Origin: Falsirhodobacter halotolerans
GTDB taxonomy: Bacteria; Pseudomonadota; Alphaproteobacteria; Rhodobacterales; Rhodobacteraceae
NCBI RefSeq assembly: GCF_022899245.1
Contig: NZ_JALJAZ010000001.1
Coordinates: 228,501 to 292,500, forward strand
Length of the DNA: 64,000 nt
Reading direction: 5' to 3'
A program made the position numbers and the translations under genes. Positions 15,844 through 25,116 of this stretch are shown piece by piece. Below the pieces are notes generated by a model. That model worked only from the letters and a program-made list of their open reading frames with translations. It was not told the DNA's origin and made no database searches. Position 1 is the first letter of the stretch; each line of letters begins with the position of its first letter.

Positions 15844-17016
15844 TCACTGCAGGTCGGCGAAGGCGTCGCGCAGGCGTTGCGCGGCGTTTTCGATATTGGC
15901 CCGCGTGGTGGCGATGTTGAACCGCAGGAAGTGTTCGCCGCCTTCACCGAAGGTGATGCCGTGGCTGGCGGCGATGCCCCCCTGCTTTTCCACCCGCGTC
16001 AGGATTTCGTCCTGGGTCATGCCGGTGCCCGAGAAATCGACCCAGGACAGATACGTCGCCTCCAGCGGCATCGACCGGACGCCGGGAATGGCGTTGACGG
16101 CGGCGTCGAACATGCGCCGGTTTTCGTCCAGATAGGCCATCAGCTCGTCCAGCCACGCCGCCCCTTCGGGACTGTAGGCGGCGGTGGCCATCCGAAGCCC
16201 GAAGCTGTTGGGCGAGATGCCAAGCGCCGCCAGCCGCCCGGCGAACCGGGCGCGCAGGGTCGGATCGGGAATGATGACGTTGCCGGTATGGCTGCCCGCA
16301 ATGTTGAACGTCTTTGTGGTGGCGGTCATCATCACCAGCCGGTCGACGATGTCGGGCGCGGCCAGGGGCATCGGGACATGGCGCTGACCGGGGAAGACCA
16401 GATCGTGATGAATTTCGTCCGACACGAGGATCAGGTCGTGGCGAACGCAGAAATCGGCGACCGCGCGCAGCTCCTCCGCCGTCCAGACCCGCCCGCCGGG
16501 GTTGTGCGGCGAACACAGGATCAGCATCCGCTCCGCCCCCGTCATCTGCGCGTCCCACGCGTCGATATCCATGACATAGCGGCCATCGACCTGCGCCAGC
16601 GGGCAGGAGACGACCTTGCGCCCGGCCGTTTTGATCACGCGGGCGAAGGCGTGATAGACGGGGGTCATCAGGACCACCCCGTCGCCCGGCTGGGTGAAGG
16701 CGTCGATGCACAGGCCCGTGCCGTTCACCAGACCATGCGTGGTGAAGATCGCGTCCGCGTCCACCTCCCACCCGTGACGGGTGCGCATCCACCAGCGGAT
16801 CGCCTCCAGATAGGGCCGGTCATCGCCGAAATAGCCGTAGACACCATGGGCGGCCATCGCCTCCACCTCGGCCTGCACGGCGGCCGGGGGGCGGAAATCC
16901 ATGTCGGCCACCCACATGGGCAGGCCCTGCCCCTTGGGCACGTCATACAGCGTTTCCATCATGTCCCATTTGACGGAATGGGTGCCGATCCGGTCGATGG
17001 CCTCGTCGAAGTTCAT
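15844..17016 (-). CDS. MalY/PatB-type aminotransferase, probable cystathionine beta-lyase
   Basis: This 390-aa fold-type I PLP enzyme shows the MalY/PatB hallmarks: LPMWVADMDFRPP near the N-terminus, YGYF, CSPHNPGGRVWT, SDEIHHDLVF with the pyridine-N-binding Asp200, and TATTKTFNIAGSHTG with the Schiff-base Lys235. Such enzymes cleave the C-S bond of cystathionine or related thioethers, giving homocysteine, pyruvate and ammonia. Aminotransferase activity cannot be excluded. The ATG at 17016 gives the normal start MNFDEAIDRIGTHSVKWD. Divergent from the deformylase gene cluster (92 bp). Confidence 0.85.
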   Translation of the reverse strand: MNFDEAIDRIGTHSVKWDMMETLYDVPKGQGLPMWVADMDFRPPAAVQAEVEAMAAHGVYGYFGDDRPYLEAIRWWMRTRHGWEVDADAIFTTHGLVNGTGLCIDAFTQPGDGVVLMTPVYHAFARVIKTAGRKVVSCPLAQVDGRYVMDIDAWDAQMTGAERMLILCSPHNPGGRVWTAEELRAVADFCVRHDLILVSDEIHHDLVFPGQRHVPMPLAAPDIVDRLVMMTATTKTFNIAGSHTGNVIIPDPTLRARFAGRLAALGISPNSFGLRMATAAYSPEGAAWLDELMAYLDENRRMFDAAVNAIPGVRSMPLEATYLSWVDFSGTGMTQDEILTRVEKQGGIAASHGITFGEGGEHFLRFNIATTRANIENAAQRLRDAFADLQ

Positions 17017-17108
17017 CTGCTGCCTCCTGCAATCGCGGGGCAGGTTAGCGTGGGGGAAGAGGAAGGGGAAGGATTGCGTGGGGGCCGCGCTTGGCCTACA
17101 TCTCGCGC

Positions 17109-17633
17109 ATGATACGTCCGATCCTGATCCATCCCGATCCGCGCCTGAAAAAGATGTGCGATCCCGTCACCGACATCACGCCCGAGATCCGCGATCTGGC
17201 GCGCGACATGCTGGAGACGATGTATGACGCGCCGGGGGTGGGGCTGGCCGGTCCGCAGGTGGGGGCCATGCTGCGGATCCTGACCATGGACTGTTCCAAG
17301 GATGCCGAGACGGAGCCGCAGCCGATGGTGCTGCTGAACCCCAAGATCACCTGGGCGTCGGAGGATCTGAGCACCTATGAGGAAGGGTGCCTGTCGATCC
17401 CCGAGCAATATGCCGAGGTGGAGCGCCCCGCGCGGGTGCGCGCCCGTTGGCTGGATCTGGACGGGACGGAGCGCGAGCAGGAGTTCGACGGCCTTTGGGC
17501 CACCTGCCTGCAACACGAGATCGACCATCTGGATGGAAAACTGTTCATCGATTATCTGGGCCCGCTGAAACGGCAGATGATCACCCGCAAGATGCAGAAG
17601 CTGAAACGCGAACGCGCGCGGGACGGGGCATGA
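17109..17633 (+). CDS. def: peptide deformylase
   Basis: At 174 aa this is a standard-length deformylase with all three motifs: GVGLAGPQ (43-50, usually GLAAPQ), EGCLS with the metal-ligand Cys94, and HEIDH with His136, catalytic Glu137 and His140. It removes the N-formyl group from nascent chains on the ribosome. The ATG at 17109 gives MIRPILIHPDPRLKK. It overlaps the next gene by ATGA, and with it and fmt forms a def / def-like / fmt unit that controls both ends of formyl-methionine use. Confidence 0.93.
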   Translation: MIRPILIHPDPRLKKMCDPVTDITPEIRDLARDMLETMYDAPGVGLAGPQVGAMLRILTMDCSKDAETEPQPMVLLNPKITWASEDLSTYEEGCLSIPEQYAEVERPARVRARWLDLDGTEREQEFDGLWATCLQHEIDHLDGKLFIDYLGPLKRQMITRKMQKLKRERARDGA

Positions 17634-18127
17634 TCCGCCCGTTCCTGCGCTGGCCCGACGCGCGCCTGCGCACCCCCGCCGCCCCGGTGGAGGCGATCAC
17701 CGACGACATTCGCGCGATCTGGCGCGACATGGTGGAAACGATGGACGCCATGCCCGGCGTGGGTCTGGCCGCGCCCCAGATCGGGGTGATGCTGCGGCTG
17801 GCCGTGGTCGATTGTTCCGATGATCGTGGGCAGGCGATCCTTCTGGCCAACCCGGAGGTGCTGCACGCCTCGGTCCAGCCCCGCAGCCATGACGAGGCGA
17901 GCCCCAACCTGCCCGGCGTGCACGCCACCATCGACCGCCCGCGTGCGGTGACGGTGCGGTTCCTGAACGATCAGGGCGCGGTGGAGGAGCGGGATTTCGT
18001 CCATCTCTGGGCGACCTCGGTCCAGCATCAGATCGACCATCTGAACGGGCGGATGTATTTCGACCGCCTGTCGCCGCTGAAACGCAAGATGCTGATCGCG
18101 CGGGCGCAGAAACTGAACCGGAGGTAG
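17630..18127 (+). CDS. degenerate peptide deformylase paralogue
   Basis: A 165-aa paralogue of the preceding gene, alignable end to end (MIRP start, GVGLAAPQ at 43-50, LSPLKRKM matching LGPLKRQM). The catalytic parts have changed: EGCLS is replaced by EASPN, so the metal-ligand Cys is Ser91, and HEIDH has become HQIDH, so the catalytic Glu is Gln134. Both metal His residues (133, 137) remain. By known deformylase chemistry it should be inactive or nearly so. It is kept in frame, translationally coupled to def and followed four bases later by fmt. A ribosome-binding, regulatory or formyl-peptide-binding role is possible. Confidence 0.85.
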   Translation: MIRPFLRWPDARLRTPAAPVEAITDDIRAIWRDMVETMDAMPGVGLAAPQIGVMLRLAVVDCSDDRGQAILLANPEVLHASVQPRSHDEASPNLPGVHATIDRPRAVTVRFLNDQGAVEERDFVHLWATSVQHQIDHLNGRMYFDRLSPLKRKMLIARAQKLNRR

Positions 18128-18131
18128 GGGT

Positions 18132-19022
18132 ATGCGGGTCATCTTCATGGGCACGCCCGAGTTTTCGGTGGCCGCGCTGGAGGCCGTCCATGCGGTGCAT
18201 GAGGTGGTCTGCGTCTATACCCAGCCCCCGCGCCCCGCCGGACGGGGCAAGCAGCCGCGCCCCGGCCCGGTTCACGCCCGCGCGCTGGATCTGGGGCTGG
18301 AGGTGCGGCATCCGACATCGCTGAAATCGCCGGAGGCTTGGGCCGAGTTCGCCGCCTGGGATGCGGATGTGGCGGTCGTGGTGGCCTATGGCCTGATTCT
18401 GCCGCAGGCGGTGCTGGACGCCCCTCGTCTGGGCTGTCTGAACATCCACGCCTCGCTTTTGCCGCGCTGGCGGGGGGCGGCGCCGATTCACCGCGCGATT
18501 CTTGCCGGGGATGCGGAAACGGGCATCTGCATCATGCAGATGGATGCGGGGCTGGACACCGGGCCGGTGATCCTGCGCGAGGCGACGCCCATCGGTGCCG
18601 AGGAAACGACCGCCCAGTTGCATGATCGCCTGTCCGACATGGGCGCGCGGATGATCGTGACGGCTTTGGCGGGCGATCTGGCGGCCACGCCGCAACCTGC
18701 GGACGGCGTCACCTATGCCGCCAAGATCGACAAGGCCGAGGCGCGGATCGACTGGACCCGCCCGGCGGTCGAGGTGGATCGCCAGATCCGCGCCTTGTCG
18801 CCCTTTCCGGGCGCATGGGCCATGGCGGGGGGCGAGCGGGTGAAGATGCTGGCCAGCCGCGTGGTGCCGGGGGACGGCCCGCCGGGGGTGCATCTGGGCG
18901 ATCTGGTCATCGCCTGCGGCACGGGGGCGGTCGCGATCTCATCGGCCCAGCGCGAGGGGAAGCGGCCGCAGACCCCGTCCGACCTTCTGCGCGGCTTCGA
19001 TCTGCGGGTCCCGCTGACCTAA
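18132..19022 (+). CDS. fmt: methionyl-tRNA formyltransferase
   Basis: A 296-aa enzyme beginning [16 protein letters not shown], with the catalytic core [21 protein letters not shown] (Asn, His) and [10 protein letters not shown] (Asp), then a C-terminal OB-like tRNA-binding domain from about residue 205. It transfers a formyl group from 10-formyl-THF to initiator Met-tRNA. It is slightly shorter than the roughly 315-aa E. coli protein because the C-terminal domain is compact. Its last four bases overlap the convergent rnhA. Confidence 0.95.
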   Translation: MRVIFMGTPEFSVAALEAVHAVHEVVCVYTQPPRPAGRGKQPRPGPVHARALDLGLEVRHPTSLKSPEAWAEFAAWDADVAVVVAYGLILPQAVLDAPRLGCLNIHASLLPRWRGAAPIHRAILAGDAETGICIMQMDAGLDTGPVILREATPIGAEETTAQLHDRLSDMGARMIVTALAGDLAATPQPADGVTYAAKIDKAEARIDWTRPAVEVDRQIRALSPFPGAWAMAGGERVKMLASRVVPGDGPPGVHLGDLVIACGTGAVAISSAQREGKRPQTPSDLLRGFDLRVPLT

Positions 19023-19483
19023 GCCCCGGCCTTCTTCTTGAACGGGGCCATCCCTTCGCGCGCCAGTTCGTCCGCCCGTTCGTTTTCGGCATGGCCCGCA
19101 TGGCCCTTGATCCAGCGCCATTCGACGGTATGGCGGGCCTGCGCTGTATCCAGCCTTTCCCACAGATCGGCATTCTTCACCGGTTTGCGGTCGGCGGTTT
19201 TCCATCCGTTGCGCTTCCAGCCGTGAATCCAGCTGGTCACGCCGTTCCTGACGTAGTTGGAATCGGTCACGACAACCAGAGCCGACGGGCGGCTCAGCGC
19301 ATCAAGGGCCGAGATCGCCGCCAGAAGTTCCATGCGGTTGTTGGTGGTCAGGGCCTCGCCCCCGCACAGGGTGCGTTCCTTCAGGACGGTATCCCCGTCC
19401 TTGGCCAGCATCAGGACACCCCAGCCCCCCGGGCCGGGATTTCCACTGCAGGCACCATCGGTATAGGCGTATAGATCAGGCAT
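19019..19483 (-). CDS. rnhA: ribonuclease HI
   Basis: The 154-aa enzyme contains all RNase HI active-site segments: [36 protein letters not shown] and NERADELA, with the Asp-Glu-Asp-Asp tetrad. It degrades the RNA strand of RNA-DNA hybrids. It has no N-terminal hybrid-binding domain. Convergent with fmt and on the same strand as the downstream micropeptide and ispH genes. Confidence 0.95.
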   Translation of the reverse strand: MPDLYAYTDGACSGNPGPGGWGVLMLAKDGDTVLKERTLCGGEALTTNNRMELLAAISALDALSRPSALVVVTDSNYVRNGVTSWIHGWKRNGWKTADRKPVKNADLWERLDTAQARHTVEWRWIKGHAGHAENERADELAREGMAPFKKKAGA

Positions 19484-19523
19484 GACGGCGGGCTAACCCA
19501 ACGCCCCGCGCCATGCAAGCGGC

Positions 19524-19622
19524 TTAGCGGCGGCGGGTGGCGGCCACGCGCACGCGGGCGGGTTCGGGGCGAACCGCAAGGGCCAGAGCCAGAAGCGACA
19601 TTGCAGCGATCACAAGAACCAT
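19524..19622 (-). CDS. 32-aa membrane micropeptide
   Basis: Encodes MVLVIAAMSLLALALAVRPE and a basic tail (ARVRVAATRRR). GGAGGAG stands about eight bases upstream of the ATG, a strong ribosome-binding site. The product is one N-terminal hydrophobic helix followed by an Arg-rich cytosolic end. It sits between ispH and rnhA on the same strand. No family recognised. Confidence 0.5.
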   Translation of the reverse strand: MVLVIAAMSLLALALAVRPEPARVRVAATRRR

Positions 19623-19674
19623 ACGTGAAAACTCCTCCGTAGAAACATGAGCGTTTCACCGCGCGCGGGGATTG

Positions 19675-20637
19675 TCAAACGCTGTCTTGCACCGGTTCGC
19701 GCAACACGCGGGGCACCTTGAATTCCACGCGCTCCTTGACGGTTTCCACCAGTTCGACCGAGGTGTCGAATCGCGCGCGGAACGCGTCCACCACCTCGTT
19801 CACCAGCACCTCCGGGGCGGAGGCGCCGGCGGTGATGCCGACGGAGCCGATCCCTTCCAGCGCGCGCCAGTCGATATCCTCGGCCCGCTGGACCAGCTGG
19901 GCATAGGCGCAGCCCGCGGCGCGCCCCACTTCCACCAGCCGTTTGGAATTGGACGAATTGGGTGCGCCGATCACCAGAAGCGCGTCGATCCGCCCCGCGA
20001 TCGCCTTGACCGACATCTGGCGGTTGGTGGTCGCGTAACAGATGTCTTCCTTGTGCGGGCCGACGATGGCGGGAAACCGCGCCTGCAACGCCTGCACGAT
20101 CAGGACGGTGTCATCGACCGACAGGGTGGTCTGGGTGATGAAGGCCAGGCGTTCGGGGTCGCGGACCTCAAGCCCCGCCACATCCTCGGGCGTTTCGACC
20201 AGCAGAACTTCGCCGGGCGGAAGTTGCCCCATGGTGCCGATGGTTTCGGGATGGCCCGCATGGCCGATCATCACCATCTGGAGGCCGTCCGCGTGGTGAC
20301 GCTCCGCTTCGATATGCACCTTGCTGACCAGAGGGCAGGTCGCGTCGACAAAGACCATCTCGCGCCGCGCCGCTTCGGCCGGGACGGCCTTGGGCACACC
20401 ATGTGCCGAAAAGATCACCGGGCGGTCGCCCGGCACGTCGTCCAGCTCCTCCACGAAGATCGCCCCCTGATCTTTCAGCGAATCGACCACGAACTTATTG
20501 TGGACGATTTCGTGCCGGACATAGACGGGCGCACCCCATTTCTGCAGCGCCAGTTCCACGATCTTGATCGCGCGGTCCACGCCCGCGCAGAACCCGCGCG
20601 GCGCGGCCAGATACAGCATCAAAGGGGGCAGGGACAT
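19675..20637 (-). CDS. ispH: 4-hydroxy-3-methylbut-2-enyl diphosphate reductase
   Basis: The 320-aa product keeps the three iron-sulfur ligands Cys17 ([10 protein letters not shown]), Cys101 (VDATCPLV) and Cys200 ([11 protein letters not shown]), plus SAHGVPKAV and [11 protein letters not shown]. It performs the last step of the MEP isoprenoid pathway, giving IPP and DMAPP. The ATG at 20637 gives [17 protein letters not shown], which fits the family; an upstream start would add 24 unrelated residues. Divergent from folK with an 82-bp gap. Confidence 0.95.
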   Translation of the reverse strand: MSLPPLMLYLAAPRGFCAGVDRAIKIVELALQKWGAPVYVRHEIVHNKFVVDSLKDQGAIFVEELDDVPGDRPVIFSAHGVPKAVPAEAARREMVFVDATCPLVSKVHIEAERHHADGLQMVMIGHAGHPETIGTMGQLPPGEVLLVETPEDVAGLEVRDPERLAFITQTTLSVDDTVLIVQALQARFPAIVGPHKEDICYATTNRQMSVKAIAGRIDALLVIGAPNSSNSKRLVEVGRAAGCAYAQLVQRAEDIDWRALEGIGSVGITAGASAPEVLVNEVVDAFRARFDTSVELVETVKERVEFKVPRVLREPVQDSV

Positions 20638-20719
20638 GCGGCTTGCCTTCTTGCGTGACGTGACAGAGGTAAGGTCTGGTGGGGCCGAGGTCCAGCCCCA
20701 CCCGGACATGAGGGCGAGA

Positions 20720-21262
20720 ATGCGGGCATTCGTGGCGCTGGGCGCGAATATGGGCGATGCTGAGGGCGCGGTCCGCGACGCCTTGGCGCGGCTGGGGCCG
20801 GTGGCGGCCAGTCCGCTCTATGCCACCCCTGCCTTTCCCGCAGGGTCCGGCCCCGATTATGTCAACGCCGTGGCCGAGGTGGCATGGGATGGCGCGCCCG
20901 ATGCGCTGTTGATCGATCTTCACCGGATCGAGGCGTCGGCGGGGCGGGTGCGGGCGGACCGGTGGGGCGCGCGGGTCCTGGATCTCGACCTGTTGGCGCT
21001 GGGGGAAAGGGTGGAGGGCGACTGGGCGCATTGGCACGCCCTGCCGCCCGACCGACAGCAGCGCGAGGCGCCCGGGGCGCTTATCCTGCCGCACCCCCGG
21101 CTGCAGGATCGCGCCTTCGTGCTGGTTCCGTGGTCCGACATCGCCCCCGACTGGCGGCATCCGGTGCTGGACCGGACGGTTGCGCAGATGCGGGACGCGC
21201 TGCCTGCGGGCGATGTGGCGGCGGTGCGCCCCTTGTCATCCGGTCACGATCCGCGTAAATAG
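20720..21262 (+). CDS. folK: 2-amino-4-hydroxy-6-hydroxymethyldihydropteridine pyrophosphokinase
   Basis: This 180-aa HPPK has the start [13 protein letters not shown], the pterin/ATP segment [15 protein letters not shown] (family form R-x-GxRxxDxDLL) and [18 protein letters not shown]. It transfers pyrophosphate from ATP to the pterin in folate synthesis. The ATG at 20720 is chosen because the product then starts directly with the first beta strand; an in-frame ATG at 20708 would add four residues. An insertion of about 15 residues ([15 protein letters not shown]) before the PHPR motif is longer than in E. coli. Confidence 0.9.
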   Translation: MRAFVALGANMGDAEGAVRDALARLGPVAASPLYATPAFPAGSGPDYVNAVAEVAWDGAPDALLIDLHRIEASAGRVRADRWGARVLDLDLLALGERVEGDWAHWHALPPDRQQREAPGALILPHPRLQDRAFVLVPWSDIAPDWRHPVLDRTVAQMRDALPAGDVAAVRPLSSGHDPRK

Positions 21263-21295
21263 GCCGCTTGATGCCCCCATCAGATGGAGTCGCCC

Positions 21296-21649
21296 ATGGC
21301 CCGCGTGACGGTCGAAGATTGCGTTGACAAGGTCCCGAACCGGTTTGAGCTGGTGATGCTGGCCGCGCACCGCGCGCGCGAGATCGCCACGGGTTCGCCC
21401 CTGACGGTCGATCGCGACAACGACAAGAACCCCGTCGTGTCCCTGCGCGAGATCGCGGACGAGACGCAGGGCGCCGAAGCGCTGCGCGAGCGGATGATCG
21501 AAAGCTTCCAGACCCAGATCGAGGTCGACGAGCCGGAAGAAGACCGCATGTCCGCCCTCATGGGGGCCGAGCCGGACCGTCCGGCCCAGGACGACATGTC
21601 GGAAGAAAAGCTTCTGCGCGCGCTGATGGAAGCGCAAGGCCAGAACTGA
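21296..21649 (+). CDS. rpoZ: DNA-directed RNA polymerase subunit omega
   Basis: A 117-aa omega subunit beginning [30 protein letters not shown], the conserved core that wraps the beta-prime C-terminus. The C-terminal extension is acidic ([14 protein letters not shown] ... [10 protein letters not shown]), usual for Rhodobacterales. It sits just before the (p)ppGpp synthetase gene, as in many proteobacteria, and omega forms part of a ppGpp-binding site on RNA polymerase. Confidence 0.93.
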   Translation: MARVTVEDCVDKVPNRFELVMLAAHRAREIATGSPLTVDRDNDKNPVVSLREIADETQGAEALRERMIESFQTQIEVDEPEEDRMSALMGAEPDRPAQDDMSEEKLLRALMEAQGQN

Positions 21650-21665
21650 TCGGAAAGCGGCGGGG

Positions 21666-23783
21666 ATGATCGACCTCGACGACCTGATCGCCCTTGTCCG
21701 CAATTACAATCCGCGCAGCGATGCCGACCTGATCACGCGCGCCTATCACTATGGCGCGCGGATGCATGATGGGCAGATGCGCCAGTCGGGCGAGCCGTAT
21801 TTCACCCATCCCGTCGCGGTGGCGGCCATCCTGACCGAACAGCAGCTGGATGACGCCACCATCGTCACGGCGCTTCTGCACGACACGATCGAAGACACGA
21901 AATCCACCTATGTCGAGGTGGAGCGGCTGTTCGGCACCGACATCGCCGAACTGGTCGATGGCGTGACCAAGCTGACCAATCTGGAACTTTCCTCCACCCA
22001 ATCCAAGCAGGCGGACAACTTCCGCAAGCTGTTCATGGCCATGTCCAAGGACCTGCGGGTGATTCTGGTCAAGCTGGCGGACCGGTTGCACAACATGCGC
22101 ACCATCCGCTCCATGCGCCCCGAAAAGCAGGCCCAGAAGGCGCGGGAGACGATGGAGATTTTCGCCCCCCTTGCGGGGCGCATGGGGATGCAGTGGATGC
22201 GCGAGGAGCTGGAGGATCTGTCCTTCCGCGTCCTGAACGCGGAGGCGAGGAAGTCGATCATCCGCCGGTTCATCACACTGCAGCGCGAAACCGGCGATCT
22301 TGTGCACACCATCACCGCCGATATCCGCACCGAGCTGGACAAGGCCGCGATCGACGCCGCCGTCTATGGGCGCGCGAAAAAGCCCTACAGCATCTGGCGC
22401 AAGATGCAGGAGAAGGATCTGGCCTTCTCGCGCCTGTCCGACATCTACGGCTTTCGCGTGATCTGCGAGAACGAGGCCGACTGCTATCGCATTCTGGGCG
22501 TGATCCACCATCGGTGGAAGGCGGTGCCGGGGCGGTTCAAGGATTACATCAGCCAGCCCAAGCAGAACGGCTATCGCTCCATCCACACCACGGTGCAGGG
22601 GCGGGACGGCAAGCGGGTGGAGGTGCAGATCCGCACCCGGCAGATGCATGAGGTGAACGAGGCCGGCGTCGCCGCGCATTGGGCCTACCGCGAGGGGAAG
22701 CGGGTCAAGAACCCCTTCGCCGTCGATCCCGCCAAATGGCTGGCCAGCCTGACCGAACGTCTGGACGAGGAAGACCACGTCGCCTTCATGGAGACGGTGA
22801 AGCTGGAGATGTACACCGATCAGGTGTTCTGCTTCACGCCCAAGGGCGACGTGATCCAGCTTCCCAAGGGGGCCACGCCGCTGGATTTCGCCTTTGCCAT
22901 CCACACGCGGGTGGGCAATTCCTGCGTGTCGGCCAAGGTGGACGGCATCCGCGTGCCGCTCTGGACCCGTTTGCGGAACGGCCAGTCGGTGGAGATCATT
23001 TCGGCCGAGGGGCAGCGCCCGCAGGCGGCCTGGATGGACATCGTGACCACTGGCCGGGCCAAGACCGCCATCCGCCGCGCGCTGCGCGAGGATGATCGCA
23101 GCCGATTCGTCCGTCTGGGGCAGGAACTGGCCCGATCCGCCTTCGATCAGGTGGACCGCAAGATGAGCGACAAGGCCCTGCGCACCGCCGCGCGGATGCT
23201 CGCCGTGCCCGACGAGGTGGAGCTTCTGGCCCGCATCGGCGCCGCCGAACTGCCCGCGCGCCGGGTGATCGAGGTGCTTTATCCCGAGGTCGCGCCCCCG
23301 ACTGAGGCGGAGGTGATCCAGAACCGCCCCGTGGTCGGACTGGCCCCCGATCAGCCCTATCGGCGCGCGCAATGCTGCCAGCCGCTGCCGGGGGAACGGA
23401 TCGTCGGCATCACCTATCGCGGGCAGGGCGTGGTCATCCACACCATCGACTGCCCCGCGCTGGAGGAGTTCGAGAGCCAGTCCGAACGCTGGGTCGATTT
23501 GCACTGGCAGGCGGGGCGGCACGCGCCGATCCACAACGCCGCCCTGGATGTCACCATATCCAACGACGCGGGAATGCTGGGGCGGATCTGCACCTTGATC
23601 GGAGAGCGGGCGGCCAATATCTCGGATCTGGTCCTGACGGATCGGAAGCCCGATTTCTATCGCCTGATGATCGAGACGGAGGTGCGCGACGTGGAGCACC
23701 TGCATCTGGTCATGACCGCGCTGGAAACCGAAAGCCACGTGGCGCAGATCGCACGGATGCGCGATCTGAACCGCAAGCCGTAA
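21666..23783 (+). CDS. bifunctional (p)ppGpp synthetase/hydrolase (RelA/SpoT family)
   Basis: The single long-type Rel of this window, 705 aa. Domains in order are HD hydrolase (about 25-180, with LLHDTIEDT intact, so hydrolysis is expected), synthetase (about 240-350, SRLSDIYGFRVIC, PKQNGYRSIHTTV), TGS (about 385-445, VFCFTPKGDVIQLPKGATPLDFA), a conserved Cys/His region and a C-terminal ACT domain (VTISNDAGMLGRICTLI). It controls the stringent response. The gene starts 16 bases after rpoZ and is followed by two DUF2062 genes. Confidence 0.93.
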   Translation: MIDLDDLIALVRNYNPRSDADLITRAYHYGARMHDGQMRQSGEPYFTHPVAVAAILTEQQLDDATIVTALLHDTIEDTKSTYVEVERLFGTDIAELVDGVTKLTNLELSSTQSKQADNFRKLFMAMSKDLRVILVKLADRLHNMRTIRSMRPEKQAQKARETMEIFAPLAGRMGMQWMREELEDLSFRVLNAEARKSIIRRFITLQRETGDLVHTITADIRTELDKAAIDAAVYGRAKKPYSIWRKMQEKDLAFSRLSDIYGFRVICENEADCYRILGVIHHRWKAVPGRFKDYISQPKQNGYRSIHTTVQGRDGKRVEVQIRTRQMHEVNEAGVAAHWAYREGKRVKNPFAVDPAKWLASLTERLDEEDHVAFMETVKLEMYTDQVFCFTPKGDVIQLPKGATPLDFAFAIHTRVGNSCVSAKVDGIRVPLWTRLRNGQSVEIISAEGQRPQAAWMDIVTTGRAKTAIRRALREDDRSRFVRLGQELARSAFDQVDRKMSDKALRTAARMLAVPDEVELLARIGAAELPARRVIEVLYPEVAPPTEAEVIQNRPVVGLAPDQPYRRAQCCQPLPGERIVGITYRGQGVVIHTIDCPALEEFESQSERWVDLHWQAGRHAPIHNAALDVTISNDAGMLGRICTLIGERAANISDLVLTDRKPDFYRLMIETEVRDVEHLHLVMTALETESHVAQIARMRDLNRKP

Positions 23784-23793
23784 GAGGTGTGAC

Positions 23794-24417
23794 ATGGTCT
23801 TTCGACGGCGCGAGCGGCGCACGACGGCCGCTTGGGCGCGCGAACTGATCTACCCCCGTGGCGGCTTTCGCCGGGCCATCCAGTATGTCCTGCACCGCAT
23901 GCGCCGTCTGCCCGACGATCCGTCCCGCGTGGCGCGGGGGTTCGCGGCGGGGGTGTTCATCAGCTTCACGCCGTTCTTCGGGCTGCATTTCATCGGTGCG
24001 GTCCTGATCGCCTGGGCCATTCGCGGCAACATCCTTGCGGCGCTGCTGGGCACGTTCGTCGGCAATCCGGTGACGACGCCGATCATCGCCATCACCTCGG
24101 TCGGCCTGGGCCATTGGATGCTTGGGCGGGGGCGGGATTTCGACCTGTCGGAAATCGGGGCCGCCTTCGGCGATGCGGGGACCGAGCTGTGGGACAACAT
24201 CTGCGCCATGTTCACCCCCGAGACCGTCCATTGGAACGAGATGGGCAGCTTCATGCACGAGGTCTATATCCCCTATCTCGTCGGGGGGATCCTGCCCGGG
24301 CTGGTCGTCAGCGCGCTGTTCTATGCCCTGTGCGTGCCCCTTGTGCGCGCCTATCAGGTGCTGCGGGCGGCCAAGGCCGAAGAACGCCGCCTGGCGCGCC
24401 TGTCCCCCAAGGAATGA
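23794..24417 (+). CDS. DUF2062 membrane protein, copy 1
   Basis: A 207-aa protein with a basic N-terminus (MVFRRRERRTT), the DUF2062 core DDPSRVARGFAAGVFISFTPFFGLHF, GNPVTTPIIAI and two or three further membrane helices. It ends with a basic cytosolic tail. The function of the family is unknown. It starts ten bases after the Rel gene and its neighbour is a paralogue with the same layout, so the pair arose by tandem duplication. Confidence 0.85.
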   Translation: MVFRRRERRTTAAWARELIYPRGGFRRAIQYVLHRMRRLPDDPSRVARGFAAGVFISFTPFFGLHFIGAVLIAWAIRGNILAALLGTFVGNPVTTPIIAITSVGLGHWMLGRGRDFDLSEIGAAFGDAGTELWDNICAMFTPETVHWNEMGSFMHEVYIPYLVGGILPGLVVSALFYALCVPLVRAYQVLRAAKAEERRLARLSPKE

Positions 24418-24476
24418 CCGGGCCGGTCTTGTGCGGGGGCGCGGCGCCTCGTATCCCTTGATGGAAGGAGTCGAGG

Positions 24477-25115
24477 GTGATCTTCAAACGTCGCGAAACA
24501 CTGACATTCCGGCAACGGGTGCGCCGCACGGTCTGGCCGCAAGGGGGGTTCCGGCGGGCATGGTCCTATCTGTGGCACCGCGTCGTGCGCCTGCCGGACG
24601 AACCCCAGCGGGTGGCGCGCGGGGTGTTCTGCGGCGTCTTCGCGGCCTTCGGTCCGTATCTGTTTCATGACTACGTCATCGCGATGGCGTTGGCCCTGCT
24701 GATCCGGGGCAACCTGTTCGCCGCCGTCGTCGCCTCCTTCGTGCAGAACCCGCTGACGGTCCCGTTTCTGGCCGTGTCGGGCGTGGGGCTGGGCCAGCAT
24801 CTTCTGGGGCTGAACGATGGTCTGCCCGCCTGGCAGATCGTGGCCTTTTTCGGCTCTGCCGCATCAGAACTGGGCCATAACGTGCTGGCGCTGGTCACCG
24901 ACCGCGAGATGCGGTGGCTGAGCCTGCATATCTTTTTCGAACGGATCTATCTGCCCTATCTGCTGGGCGGCACGATCCTGGGGCTGATCGCGGGGACGGG
25001 GGCCTATGTCACCGTGCTGTCGCTGGTGCGTGCCTATCGCGCCTTGCGTGTGGCCCGCCTTCGCGACAGAAGCGAGGAACTGGCCCGCAAGCGGGCAATG
25101 AAGGACGGGGGTTAG
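24477..25115 (+). CDS. DUF2062 membrane protein, copy 2
   Basis: The 212-aa paralogue of the preceding gene. Corresponding segments are [52 protein letters not shown] and a final helix before [19 protein letters not shown]. The FTPFFGLHF signature of copy 1 is FGPYLFHDY here, so the copies have diverged in the predicted core. The start is a GTG at 24477, seven bases after GGAAGGAG. pdxJ follows two bases after the stop. Confidence 0.85.
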   Translation: MIFKRRETLTFRQRVRRTVWPQGGFRRAWSYLWHRVVRLPDEPQRVARGVFCGVFAAFGPYLFHDYVIAMALALLIRGNLFAAVVASFVQNPLTVPFLAVSGVGLGQHLLGLNDGLPAWQIVAFFGSAASELGHNVLALVTDREMRWLSLHIFFERIYLPYLLGGTILGLIAGTGAYVTVLSLVRAYRALRVARLRDRSEELARKRAMKDGG

Positions 25116-25116
25116 G

